Positions 33,185 to 42,404 of a DNA stretch of 64,000 nucleotides are shown piece after piece. The notes below the pieces were generated by a model, which had not been told where the DNA came from, did no database searches, and was given only the letters and a program-made list of their open reading frames with translations. This stretch comes from Butyrivibrio sp. AC2005 (GTDB lineage: Bacteria > Bacillota > Clostridia > Lachnospirales > Lachnospiraceae). Positions within the stretch are counted from its first letter, which is position 1. The number at the start of each line of letters is the position of its first letter. The stretch spans positions 200,104-264,103 of the forward strand of contig NZ_KE384138.1 of assembly GCF_000424145.1 (NCBI RefSeq). The letters are read 5' to 3'. The translations under genes were made by a program, and so were the position numbers.

Positions 33185-34066
33185 TTAGTCTTCTCTCTTT
33201 TTTCCCCAGAAGAAAAGTGCTACCGTTCCGGGGCCGGTATGGCTTCCGATTGTTGTACCTATATCGTAAACTTCAATTCTACCCTTCATGGCAGGAATAA
33301 TCTGCTCAATCTCTTTTATCAGCGCCTCGGCATCATCTCTGCAGGCAGACTGTGAAATATAGCATTTCCCATCGTAAGCTGCTCCGCCATTTGCATTCTC
33401 AAGCATTCTCTTAGCAGTAGCCCGTATTACAGCAGATTTGCCACGATGCTTGGTTCTGGCTGTGAGCTTGCCATTCACATCAACATTAAGCAGCGGACAT
33501 ATTTTCAGAGCACCGCCAAACCATCCTGCTGCCTTGGACACTCTTCCACCTCTCACAAGATAGGTGAGGTCAGTCGTGAAAAACCAGTGATTGACTTCCA
33601 GTCTGTGCTCCAAAATCCAGCTTTTAAGCTCATCTATCGAAAGGCCCTCGTCCCTCTTATCAGCAATAGTATCCATCAAAAGACCATAACCTGAAGAGGC
33701 TGCCATGGAATCTATTATATAGAGCTTCCTATCGGGGTACTTTTCCCTAAGCTCGTCTGCCGCAATGTTAGCAGAATTGATAGTTCCGGATATTCCGGAG
33801 CTGAGAGTCAGGTGAATGACATCCTTCCCTGCCTCAAGGAATGGCGTAAAGTGTGCAATGTACTCGTCCACATTTATCTGTGAGGTCTTGGTCATCGCAC
33901 CATTTTCCATCGCTTTGTAAAAATCGTTTATCGGATACTCACCGTTATCACAGTAGCTAATTCCGTCTACCTGAAAATGGAAATATGCTAACTCCAGGTT
34001 TCTCTTTTTATAGTGTTCTGGGTTTAAATCTGCCGTAGAACAGCAGCTAATTACATAATCTGACAT
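33185..34066 (-). CDS. DegV family fatty-acid-binding protein
   Basis: 293 residues. The DegV core is clear: N-terminal YVISCCSTADLNPEHY, LSSGISGTINSANIAADEL, IIDSMAASSGYGLL, and C-terminal TIGSHTGPGTVALFFWG with the Ser-His-TGPG motif. DegV (FakB-like) proteins bind fatty acids for phosphorylation by FakA. A Cys-Cys near the N-terminus is common in this family. AGGAGAAGT precedes the ATG. Independent of neighbours apart from the terminator behind it. Confidence 0.92.
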   Translation of the reverse strand: MSDYVISCCSTADLNPEHYKKRNLELAYFHFQVDGISYCDNGEYPINDFYKAMENGAMTKTSQINVDEYIAHFTPFLEAGKDVIHLTLSSGISGTINSANIAADELREKYPDRKLYIIDSMAASSGYGLLMDTIADKRDEGLSIDELKSWILEHRLEVNHWFFTTDLTYLVRGGRVSKAAGWFGGALKICPLLNVDVNGKLTARTKHRGKSAVIRATAKRMLENANGGAAYDGKCYISQSACRDDAEALIKEIEQIIPAMKGRIEVYDIGTTIGSHTGPGTVALFFWGKKRED

Positions 34067-34130
34067 GTTACTTCTCCTTACATCAACATAGAAACTAACA
34101 CATCAGGCGCTCAATATCAAGTCAGTTTTT

Positions 34131-36116
34131 TCAATGTGCAGTGAGTACATCATCCATAGAATCAAGAGAAGTACCGTAAGCCATTTCTACATTACCCTTA
34201 GCATTGAACCTGAGCTGATGATATGCATCGAAGGTACCATACTTTGTATGGAAAGTAATGGAATCCTCTGTGTAATCGATAACATCAAGATCCGATAATG
34301 TATCTCCACCTGTAACCCACACTGTCCAGGTACTTCCTTCAGGGGCATAATCACATGTTGCAGAGCTCTCAACACCTATAACGGCACCTCTGTCTATATC
34401 AAAAATCCACTGACCTTCAAACTTTTCAAATACCTTATCCAGAGTCAGTTCATCAGATTCAAAGCTCTTTTCGACCTCCGCAGGGATGGTGAATTCTTCA
34501 CCCTTTGCCTTAGCCAGGATTTCTGCCAGTTCGTAGCATCTCTGCCTCGTGAGTGCATCAGCAATTCCATACTCTAACTGCGGTTGCATGGAACCTCCTT
34601 CTGCCTCCATTCCTGCTTCTTTAATCTTTTCTTCCTTATACTTTATCCATTTTCTCTGGTCTGCAAGAAGCTTCTCCTTCTCCTCAGGAGTTACAGATTC
34701 TACTATTCTGCTCCATAGCGAGTTAAGTTCACTGTCCCACTTATTGAACATTTCTTCCGTTGCAGTATTCATTTCATGCTGATTCATAGCGCCCCAATCC
34801 AGATTTACATAGTCCTGATACTGCGCTTCCATATCAGCCATTTCTCTTTGAATTGAACCTGCAGGAGCTTTTACTAAAGGTTCAGTTTCTTTTTCAGAAG
34901 CACTGCTGTTTCCACCCTTCAGAGTAATCTCTTTATAGGTAAGGTTTTTACCGGACATTATCTCCTTAGTTGCACCAATAGAGGTAAGCTTATCACTTTT
35001 TATCTTTTCATATTCATCCATGGAGACAATGTTATATTCCTTAAAACAGTCCATGACCTTCTTATAAGCACTATCCGTATAAAGATCAGTCACTTCTTTT
35101 GGTTCATAGCTTTCGGAATCATAGACTTCATAAGTGTAGTACTGAAAAGCAGGACTATCTTCGCTGTACTCATTAAGCCTCAATGAATACGTCATTATGC
35201 TTCCATCCAGCTTAGAAAGATCATAGTCGTCGTGATCCTTAAAGTGGGCAAACATATCAAAATCGTATTCCTGTTCCTCATAATAACCGAACAGGTACTG
35301 TCCATCTGCATTTACGCATGCTGTATCCCAGCAATGATTAGAGGCTCCGTTACTTCCATCACCTGATATAAATCCGTACTCGTTAATTTCTGTCCAGCTT
35401 CTCGACCAGGTTACATAAGCATAAACTACCTGAAGCTGACCCTCGATCTCCTTGACAATAAGTGTCAGGTCACTTTCAGGCTCAATGAATGGACCTGTCA
35501 TCTGAATTGACATTTCCGGAATACCGTCATTACCACAGTCCAGATAGGAATACCTCACGGAACTAACCTCTCCCTCTGCGTAATAGCCATCCTCTGAGTT
35601 AAAAATCTCATTAAATTCATCCTTTAATTCAGCAAGAGTAAACTCCCTGTCGGCAGGCACCTTAACAAGAATTCCATCAATGTATGAGAGAAAATCGGAT
35701 TCCTTAAATACATTTTTTCTATAATAGGAAAAGCTAAGGCTTCCCTGCCCTGAAATGAGTTCTTCAAACTGCTTTGAGGCGTCTTCTGATGAAGCGGATG
35801 TATCCAGAGCTTTTGCTACATTTTCCGTTTTTTCTGTAGCACCCTCCTCTGCAGCAGCAAGTGTATCACCATCCTTTTCTGCAGCACTTGTATCTCCAGC
35901 CTCTGCTACATCACTTGGAGTCTCTGCACTATCCGTAGCCTCTTTATCTGCATTATCAGCTGTAACAGTTACTTCCTCCGATGTTACAACTGCCTTCTGC
36001 TTTTCCACAGCAGATTCAGCACTCTGCACTGCGTCCTTAAAAGCCTTTGCGGAGCTACAGCCTGTCATAACCGTGCATAATCCCAATGCTAATATGAGTA
36101 ATGATCTTCTTTTCAC
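34131..36116 (-). CDS. Lipoprotein with C-terminal LprI (DUF1311) domain
   Basis: 661 residues from a GTG at 36116 with a GGGGGTGA ribosome site. Signal peptide and lipobox VMTGC (about residue 16-20) anchor it to the membrane. An Ala/Glu/Asp-rich low-complexity linker (about 25-110) precedes a large unrecognised region. About 430-545 matches the LprI/DUF1311 fold, which inhibits host lysozyme: MNTATEEMFNKWDSELNSLW, then EEKEKLLADQRKWIKYKEEK and the ALTRQRCYELAEIL end. A beta region follows to the C-terminus. Function is inferred; most of its length is uncharacterised. Confidence 0.65.
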   Translation of the reverse strand: MKRRSLLILALGLCTVMTGCSSAKAFKDAVQSAESAVEKQKAVVTSEEVTVTADNADKEATDSAETPSDVAEAGDTSAAEKDGDTLAAAEEGATEKTENVAKALDTSASSEDASKQFEELISGQGSLSFSYYRKNVFKESDFLSYIDGILVKVPADREFTLAELKDEFNEIFNSEDGYYAEGEVSSVRYSYLDCGNDGIPEMSIQMTGPFIEPESDLTLIVKEIEGQLQVVYAYVTWSRSWTEINEYGFISGDGSNGASNHCWDTACVNADGQYLFGYYEEQEYDFDMFAHFKDHDDYDLSKLDGSIMTYSLRLNEYSEDSPAFQYYTYEVYDSESYEPKEVTDLYTDSAYKKVMDCFKEYNIVSMDEYEKIKSDKLTSIGATKEIMSGKNLTYKEITLKGGNSSASEKETEPLVKAPAGSIQREMADMEAQYQDYVNLDWGAMNQHEMNTATEEMFNKWDSELNSLWSRIVESVTPEEKEKLLADQRKWIKYKEEKIKEAGMEAEGGSMQPQLEYGIADALTRQRCYELAEILAKAKGEEFTIPAEVEKSFESDELTLDKVFEKFEGQWIFDIDRGAVIGVESSATCDYAPEGSTWTVWVTGGDTLSDLDVIDYTEDSITFHTKYGTFDAYHQLRFNAKGNVEMAYGTSLDSMDDVLTAH

Positions 36117-36316
36117 TTCTCTTCACCCCCTGATTTCTTCATTGTTCCTATATCATTGTAACAATTTTACGTGTTCCCTTTTCCATCAAAAAAATTATAC
36201 ATGATTTTATATAACATGTCATAAAAAGGATTTTTCTTGCAACCCTCTCGCGCCGAGCGCGGTTACTCTCGCACATTATTTCGTTTGCGCAAGTGCGCAT
36301 CCTAATCACCCCCACA

Positions 36317-36812
36317 CCTCAGTCAATATTGCATATATCTTTCGTATTGACTTATCCGATATTTAAATGGTACACCAACAAATCCATTATTGCATATTTA
36401 GACTGACACGTCTTAGCTTGCGGGAATTATTCCTCCTACATGAGTTAAGTCTACCCGCGAACAATTTTGGATTTAGACGTAATCGAAAAATAGCCGTTAT
36501 TCCAACATTTGAATTCTGCTACCTATTGACTTAAATATTCAAAGTAGGAAAAATCTTTATTCTAAGCATTTTACGTCTATTCATAATGATATTATCTCAT
36601 TGGTATAATGCTCAAATTTTACGGTAGACCATAATCTATTTTTGGGGTTCCATTGACTGAATTTCCCCGGCTTGCGGCGAAGCGCTCCCTTAATGAATTA
36701 CGTCTATTCGCGAACAAATCAGCACGCAGGAATAACCATCATTTTGGGAGTAAGTCAATTATCTCTCAAAACTTTTTGATGACGTAACAACTTATTTAAC
36801 AAGTATAGCTCC
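36317..36812. repeat. Dispersed ~495-bp non-coding repeat, copy B
   Basis: Aligns to 4376-4870 over its full length. Modules at 36401-36468 and 36655-36722 match those of copy A. Conserved paired arms again appear: TAGACGTAA with TTACGTCTA, and AGCCGTTATTCC with GGAATAAC. Bases 36117-36316, immediately before it, hold only short hairpins such as TGCGCAAGTGCGCA. Confidence 0.8.
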
Positions 36813-36820
36813 CTATAAAT

Positions 36821-36852
36821 AAAAAATAAGAGCCTTGCAATAAGCAAAGCTC
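36821..36852 (-). terminator. Orphan terminator-like hairpin
   Basis: GAGCCTTGC / GCAAAGCTC stem (one mismatch) with TTATTTTTT following on the minus strand. It is over 300 bases downstream of the J-domain gene stop; the stretch between (36853-37163) contains no clear gene. It may end a long 3'-UTR or a small RNA. Confidence 0.55.
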
Positions 36853-37163
36853 CTAAAATAATTTCAGTCAAAAAAGACACTCATGGGATTCAATTTTAAT
36901 AATTAGAGTTTCGAAGCAGGATATTTCTCCAGCATATCGACACTCAGATTTCTACAAATGCTCATGCCAGGTGCCTATAATAATTTTTTTATGCAAATTT
37001 GTAGAATCATTCCTTGCTATAATGTAATTAAAAGTATCCTTAAACTTTCTTCAATTATTGTATGTAAAATAATTTACAAAGCACATCTTACTTTTCTTTA
37101 ACTAATCTTTTATACTTTCTAAGGAATATAAGTCACTGATTGCAATAACAGCCTTTTCAGCAC

Positions 37164-38051
37164 TTATCTCAAAAGTTCCTTTATCAGTTTCCCATTCACT
37201 ACCGGCTTATCCGTCAGCCACCGCGGGATAGCCATCGAAATCGCAACATGCATCCGGGCCTTGCCACGCTTATTCTTATCCGTTCTGGTTATGAGAGCAC
37301 TGACTTCTATCTCCGGATCCTCAAGCAGAGGCAGCACCACATAATAGAGAGCATCTTCATCAAAGGAAACTCTTCCAAGAATCCTTCCTGAAACCATCTC
37401 CTCTGCCACAGCCCTGTCTTCCCTTAAAAAGATGTTAAGCGGTGTATCTATACTGACCGTTCCCTGTCTGCTCTTAGCGGTATCATCGCTTATAAATCCG
37501 CCAAACTGATATATTTCCTTATCCCCATCATCTCGAAGCTTATTGCCAATTTTTCTCGCCGCATCCGCCGGAAGCACATATTCCTGCATCATCAGATGAA
37601 AGATATTTTTCACCCTTTCCGGATCTGGCATGGCCTGATAATCTGACATAACTTCTTTGCATGATTCCAGAACGCTTTTTGAAAACAGCGCAAACTCCTC
37701 CATATCCGGATCCCATATAAATCTGCCCCTTGCCATCTTAGATAGCGGCAGCGCCTCATCATATATCCTGAACTGTACATACACATTTCGCTCAGAAAAT
37801 GCCTCGCTATTTTCAAAAGCGCCCCAGGAAAACTCATATTTTTCAATATGGTTTTCGCCTTCTGATTCCCTGACCTTCCTATAAGCCTCTATGACCTGCC
37901 TTATCTTTTCATCATCCCGAGAATCCCTCTCTTTACCCGGAGCTGAATCCGGGTGATATAGAAAAAGCAGCCTTTTGTATTTTGCCTTTATCTCCCTGTC
38001 ATCATCAGACTTTGATGCTCCAAGGATTTTGTATGCTTCTTTCAGAGTCAT
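37164..38051 (-). CDS. DnaJ-domain protein with C-terminal extension
   Basis: 295 residues from the ATG at 38051 (MTLKEAYKILG), preceded by AAGGAT; an upstream in-frame start at 38072 lacks one. The J domain occupies about residues 1-65, with the HPD motif in LYHPDSAPG that activates Hsp70. The remaining ~230 residues show no Gly/Phe linker or zinc fingers, so it is a class C/III J-protein, and I do not recognise that part. It has no operon partner and lies on the minus strand next to the sugar transport operon terminator. Confidence 0.8.
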   Translation of the reverse strand: MTLKEAYKILGASKSDDDREIKAKYKRLLFLYHPDSAPGKERDSRDDEKIRQVIEAYRKVRESEGENHIEKYEFSWGAFENSEAFSERNVYVQFRIYDEALPLSKMARGRFIWDPDMEEFALFSKSVLESCKEVMSDYQAMPDPERVKNIFHLMMQEYVLPADAARKIGNKLRDDGDKEIYQFGGFISDDTAKSRQGTVSIDTPLNIFLREDRAVAEEMVSGRILGRVSFDEDALYYVVLPLLEDPEIEVSALITRTDKNKRGKARMHVAISMAIPRWLTDKPVVNGKLIKELLR

Positions 38052-38149
38052 ATCTATCCTTCTGTCAAACACTCACAATTACTAATTCATCTCATCTTTG
38101 ATTATATCTCCATCTGAATGCTGCCTCCATATGCGAACACTGTTTTTAG

Positions 38150-38198
38150 TAAAAATAAGGGGCTGTGAAAAAATGAGAAATCATTTTTTCACAGCCCC
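38150..38198 (-). terminator. Terminator of the sugar ABC operon
   Basis: GGGGCTGTGAAAAAATGA / TCATTTTTTCACAGCCCC, an 18-bp stem with a 4-base loop, followed by TTATTTTTA on the minus strand. Nearly the same hairpin is used at 44000-44044. Confidence 0.93.
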
Positions 38199-38223
38199 AC
38201 TCATATTTTTATGACAAAAACTA

Positions 38224-39447
38224 TTAGTCCATAAGGGCCATACGATCAGGATCGTTTGCGAAAACTTCCTTAGCGTTGTCCTTTGTAACAACTGTAGGAT
38301 CAAGCTCGTAGATCGGAACTTCCTTCTTGCCGTTGTCTGCTGTTACATCTGTAGCGGGCATTCCCTTACCATCTCTAAGGTCGTTGATGATCTCGATTGA
38401 CTTAGCAACAAGATCCTGTGTAGGCTTAGCAATTGTGCAGTACTGCTTGCCCTGCCATACCCATTCAACTGACTCATTCTCTGCATCAAGACCTGTAACT
38501 ACAGGATTAGGCTGACCTGCATCCTCACAAGCTGTTACGATTGCTCTTGCGATACCATCGTTAGGAGAAAGAACACCGTCGATCTCTTTATCGGAGTAGT
38601 TACCTGCAAGAAGTGAATCCATACGCTTCTGAGCTTTAGCATTGTCCCAGTCCTCTGTAGCACACTGTGTGAACTCTGTCTGACCGGATACTACAACGAT
38701 GTTACCTGCATCAATTTCAGGCTGAAGAACTGACATAGCACCTTTGAAGAAGTTAGGAGCATTAGGATCCGCAGGGCCGCCACCGAAAAGCTCGATGTTG
38801 TAAGGGCCTTCGCCTTTTTCTTTCTTAAGACCGTCAAGGAGTGCCTGTCCCTGTAATTCACCGGTACGAACACTACCGAACTGAACTACGCCGTCAACTG
38901 CTTCTGTGTTCTCGATGAGGCGGTCATAACCGATTACATAAACACCGGCATCCTTAGCCTGCTCAAGTACGCTACCAAGCTGTGTTCCATCGATAGGACC
39001 TACAACGATAACCTTAGCACCGTTCTCGATCATTGACTCGATCTGCTGTTGCTGCTGAGGAACCTTCTGGTCAGCTGCCTGAACTAAAGGCTTATATCCT
39101 GCTTTTTCAAGCTCTTCTTTGAACATTGTCTCAGCTTCTTTCCAGTTCTGAGTTCCAAGCCAGGGAAGTGAAACGCCGATGGTAGCACCTTCCTCAAAGC
39201 CCTCTGTAGCTGCAGGAGTTGCCTCTGCCTCTGAATCTGAAGCAGTCTCTTCTGAAGATTCTGTAGCTTCTGTTGTATCAGCTGCTTCCTCAGTTGACTC
39301 AGCTTCAGTAGCTGTTTCTGTTGTAGCTTCTGATTTCTTTTCATCAGATGAACTTGATGAACCCTCGCGAGCTGAACTACATGCTGTAAGTGTAGTTGCT
39401 GTAAGAACTACAGACAGCATCATTGCCATAATCTTTTTCTTTTGCAT
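38224..39447 (-). CDS. ChvE/XylF-type sugar-binding lipoprotein of a multiple-monosaccharide ABC transporter
   Basis: 407 residues. Signal peptide with lipobox LTACS (about residue 18-23), then a Ser/Glu/Thr-rich linker to about residue 90 and a periplasmic-binding-protein type 1 domain: IGVSLPWLGTQNWKEAE, VVGPIDGTQLGSVLEQAK and VLSPNDGIARAIVTA. This is the ChvE branch (xylose, glucose, arabinose, galactose). CCAAGGAGG precedes the ATG. It is last in the operon, after the permease and a stable intergenic hairpin, an arrangement that often raises binding-protein levels. Substrate within the group cannot be fixed from sequence alone. Confidence 0.9.
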   Translation of the reverse strand: MQKKKIMAMMLSVVLTATTLTACSSAREGSSSSSDEKKSEATTETATEAESTEEAADTTEATESSEETASDSEAEATPAATEGFEEGATIGVSLPWLGTQNWKEAETMFKEELEKAGYKPLVQAADQKVPQQQQQIESMIENGAKVIVVGPIDGTQLGSVLEQAKDAGVYVIGYDRLIENTEAVDGVVQFGSVRTGELQGQALLDGLKKEKGEGPYNIELFGGGPADPNAPNFFKGAMSVLQPEIDAGNIVVVSGQTEFTQCATEDWDNAKAQKRMDSLLAGNYSDKEIDGVLSPNDGIARAIVTACEDAGQPNPVVTGLDAENESVEWVWQGKQYCTIAKPTQDLVAKSIEIINDLRDGKGMPATDVTADNGKKEVPIYELDPTVVTKDNAKEVFANDPDRMALMD

Positions 39448-39484
39448 AACTTTCCTCCTTGGTAAATATAACCTTTTTTCTATT

Positions 39485-39523
39485 TAAGGCCGGCAGGCAG
39501 CGCTACCTGCCGGATACGCCTTA
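39485..39523 (-). promoter_or_regulatory. Intercistronic hairpin between permease and binding-protein genes
   Basis: CCGGCAGG / CCTGCCGG inner stem with an outer TAAGG / CCTTA pair and no T-run. It is probably an mRNA stabiliser or 3'-end block rather than a terminator, favouring accumulation of the downstream binding-protein message. Confidence 0.65.
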
Positions 39524-39565
39524 CAAATTTACAGATTCCTGTTTATCCTCAAAAAAGGAAATCTA

Positions 39566-40786
39566 TCAGTTCTTTGCTGTTTCCTTTGAAGGGAATAGTC
39601 TTCCTATAATAGAAGCTTTTCCTACCTTCTTGTTGTAAACATCAAATGCTACAGCAAGAAGAAGAACGAGACCTTTGATAACCTGTGTCTTATCAGCACC
39701 TACACCCATGAGCATAAGTCCGTTGTTAAGAACTGCCATAACCATACCACCGACCATGGTTGCAATGATGGTTCCAACACCACCTGAAACAGCTGCACCG
39801 CCGATGAATACTGATGCAATAGCGTCCATCTCCCACTGGTTACCATCAGCAGGACCTGCTGCTGTAGATCTTCCTACGAAAAGAATTCCGGCAACTGCCG
39901 CAAGCATGGACATATTCATCATTGTAAGGAAATATGTGCGGCTTACATTTACACCTGAAAGAGCTGCTGCACTCTTATTTCCACCTACTGCATAGATGTG
40001 GCGACCAAATCTGGTTTTCTGTGTAATAATGTGATAAACGATAACAAGAATAAGGAGAATCAGTCCCGGTATCGGGAAGGAAGTTCCCTCTCTTCCTGTT
40101 CCATAGAGCCAGGTAAAGTAAGCTATTACCAGAGAAATCAGAACTATTCTTGCTACTACAACCCATAAAGGCTGCTTTGCACCGGCGATCTGTCCGGAAT
40201 TTTTGTACTTTCTGGCTTCAACGATTATAAGAGCGATAATACCGATTATTCCCAAAACAAGAGTTGAGTTATTCATTCCTGTGAATTTAGGTCCCCACTC
40301 AGGCATGTAGCCTGCTCCGAAAAATCTGAGTTCTTCAGGTGCAGGAACTGAGATGGACTGAGATATCCAGATAACTGCGCCTCTGAACATCATCATACTT
40401 CCCAGTGTTGTGATGAATCCCGGAATACCGAGCTTTGCAAGGAAAAATCCGTTCCAGGCACCTACAAGTGCTCCGATTGCAAGTGCGATAAGCACTGCCA
40501 GATACCAAGGGAGATTTAATTCACTTGCTACCTTAGCCATTACCATTCCTGAGAAACCGGCAACACTACCAACTGACAGATCAATCTGACCTATTACGAT
40601 AACCATCAGCATGCCAAGCGCCAGAATAAGGACGTAAGCATTACCTGATAAAAGATTCTGGAAATTGGAAGAAGTGAGCATTCTTCCATCAGATATAACA
40701 TTGAATACAACAATCAGCACAGCCAGTGCCAGAACCATGGTGTACTGACGAAGGTCTTCCCCTAAAACCTGCTTAATATATTTCAT
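39566..40786 (-). CDS. Monosaccharide ABC transporter permease (GguB/MmsB-like)
   Basis: 406 residues with about ten membrane spans. The BPD_transp_2 signature is present: ALGMLMVIVIGQIDLSVGSV, GAWNGFFLAKLGIPGFITTL, YAVGGNKSAAALSGV and GAAVSGGVGT. A longer cytoplasmic loop (RKYKNSGQIAGAKQ) is typical of GguB/XylH proteins. It pairs with the tandem ATPase at 40814 and the ChvE-type binding protein at 38224; the gap to the ATPase gene is 27 bases. Confidence 0.92.
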   Translation of the reverse strand: MKYIKQVLGEDLRQYTMVLALAVLIVVFNVISDGRMLTSSNFQNLLSGNAYVLILALGMLMVIVIGQIDLSVGSVAGFSGMVMAKVASELNLPWYLAVLIALAIGALVGAWNGFFLAKLGIPGFITTLGSMMMFRGAVIWISQSISVPAPEELRFFGAGYMPEWGPKFTGMNNSTLVLGIIGIIALIIVEARKYKNSGQIAGAKQPLWVVVARIVLISLVIAYFTWLYGTGREGTSFPIPGLILLILVIVYHIITQKTRFGRHIYAVGGNKSAAALSGVNVSRTYFLTMMNMSMLAAVAGILFVGRSTAAGPADGNQWEMDAIASVFIGGAAVSGGVGTIIATMVGGMVMAVLNNGLMLMGVGADKTQVIKGLVLLLAVAFDVYNKKVGKASIIGRLFPSKETAKN

Positions 40787-40813
40787 GACTTTAAACCTCT
40801 TCCCTATTTGTTG

Positions 40814-42349
40814 TTAAGCGGATGTAACTGTCATTCGCTTCATTAGTGCTTCCTGATCAGCTTCCTCAGCTCTCAGTTCCCCTGTGATAGCTCCTTCAAA
40901 AATTGTATATATTCTGTCTGCTACCCCTAATAGCTCAGGAAGTTCTGAAGAAACCATTATGACTGCCTTCCCCTGATCGGCAAGTTCATGTATCAGCTTG
41001 TAAATCTCATATTTTGCACCTACGTCAATACCTCTTGTAGGCTCATCAAGTATCAGCACATCCGGCTCTGTAAACATCCATTTTGATAAAACTACCTTCT
41101 GCTGATTACCACCTGATAAAGTGCTTACTCCAACTCCTACGTCCTTGCATTTGATTCGAAGCGCCTTTCTGTACTCCTCAGATGCCTTAAGCTCTTTTGT
41201 CGAATCCAGAAGTCCGTTTGTCAGAATCTTGTCCATGTTGGCTGAAACTATGGTTTTTCTGATGCTGTCCAAAAGGTTAAGTCCCAGATTCTTACGATCC
41301 TCAGGCACATAAGCTATTCCATGCTTTATGGCCGCCTGAACGGTTTTCAGCTTTACCTTCTTTCCCTTTATTTTGATTGTTCCTGATTTATAGATTCCGT
41401 AGTTTTGCCCGAAAATTGAACGCATGAGCTCTGTTCTTCCTGCTCCCATGAGTCCCGCAAATCCTACTACTTCACCTGCGCGTACATAAAATGAAGAGTT
41501 TTTGCAGACCATCCTGCCCTTGACTGCAGGATCCTCAATATTCCAGTTTGATACTTCGAAAATGACCTCTCCCGGATTGGACTTATGCTCCGGATATCTG
41601 TTTTCAATCGAACGACCTACCATCGACCTGATGATCTTGTTCTCATCCACCTGTCCGGCTACTACTTCATAGCTTTCAACAGTCTGTCCGTCACGGATAA
41701 CCGTAACAGCATCAGATATTGCAGCAATCTCATTAAGTTTGTGAGATATCATGATACAGGTGATGCCCTTCTCCTTAAGACCTCTCATGAGTTCAAGAAG
41801 ATTGGCCGAATCATCCTCATTAAGAGCTGATGTAGGCTCATCAAGTATGAGAAGCTTAACATTTTTGGAAAGTGCCTTCGCTATCTCAACAAGCTGCTGC
41901 TGTCCTACACCCAGGTTCTTAATAAGCGTATCAGGACTGATATTCAGCCCTACCTTGTCAAGAAGCTCCACTGTCCTTCTTCGCTGCTCTGTCCAATCGA
42001 TAAGTCCGCCATTTGTCAGCTCATTTCCCATGAAAATATTCTCTGTGATTGACAATTCCGGAATCATCGTAAGTTCCTGATGAATAATTGCAATTCCTGT
42101 CTGCTCGGATTCCTTGATATTACGGAATTTCATCTCCCGCCCGTCAAAGATGATCTGACCACTATACGTCCCATAAGGATATACACCGGACAATACCTTC
42201 ATCAGCGTGGATTTACCGGCACCATTTTCACCACATATCGAGTGAATTGAGTCTCTTTTGACTTCGAGTGTTACATCTGAAAGTGCCTTAACCCCGGGAA
42301 ACACCTTTGTAATTCCTCGCATTTCAAGAATTAAAGGATTTTCTTTCAT
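40814..42349 (-). CDS. Sugar ABC transporter ATPase with two ATP-binding domains (GguA/MmsA-like)
   Basis: 511 residues: two nucleotide-binding domains. The first has Walker A GENGAGKST, signature LGVGQQQLVEIAKAL and Walker B LLILDEPTSAL. In the second, the Walker A is degenerate (GLMGAGRTE), with signature LSGGNQQKVVLSKWM and Walker B VLILDEPTRGIDVG. The second site is the usual less active one of RbsA/XylG/GguA proteins. Together with the adjacent permease and binding protein it imports pentoses or hexoses. AGGCGG lies before the ATG. Confidence 0.94.
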   Translation of the reverse strand: MKENPLILEMRGITKVFPGVKALSDVTLEVKRDSIHSICGENGAGKSTLMKVLSGVYPYGTYSGQIIFDGREMKFRNIKESEQTGIAIIHQELTMIPELSITENIFMGNELTNGGLIDWTEQRRRTVELLDKVGLNISPDTLIKNLGVGQQQLVEIAKALSKNVKLLILDEPTSALNEDDSANLLELMRGLKEKGITCIMISHKLNEIAAISDAVTVIRDGQTVESYEVVAGQVDENKIIRSMVGRSIENRYPEHKSNPGEVIFEVSNWNIEDPAVKGRMVCKNSSFYVRAGEVVGFAGLMGAGRTELMRSIFGQNYGIYKSGTIKIKGKKVKLKTVQAAIKHGIAYVPEDRKNLGLNLLDSIRKTIVSANMDKILTNGLLDSTKELKASEEYRKALRIKCKDVGVGVSTLSGGNQQKVVLSKWMFTEPDVLILDEPTRGIDVGAKYEIYKLIHELADQGKAVIMVSSELPELLGVADRIYTIFEGAITGELRAEEADQEALMKRMTVTSA

Positions 42350-42404
42350 TGCCGCCTTTAACCTCCCCTTATATTGCTAAAATATCAGGAATTCATGTCC
42401 TGAA

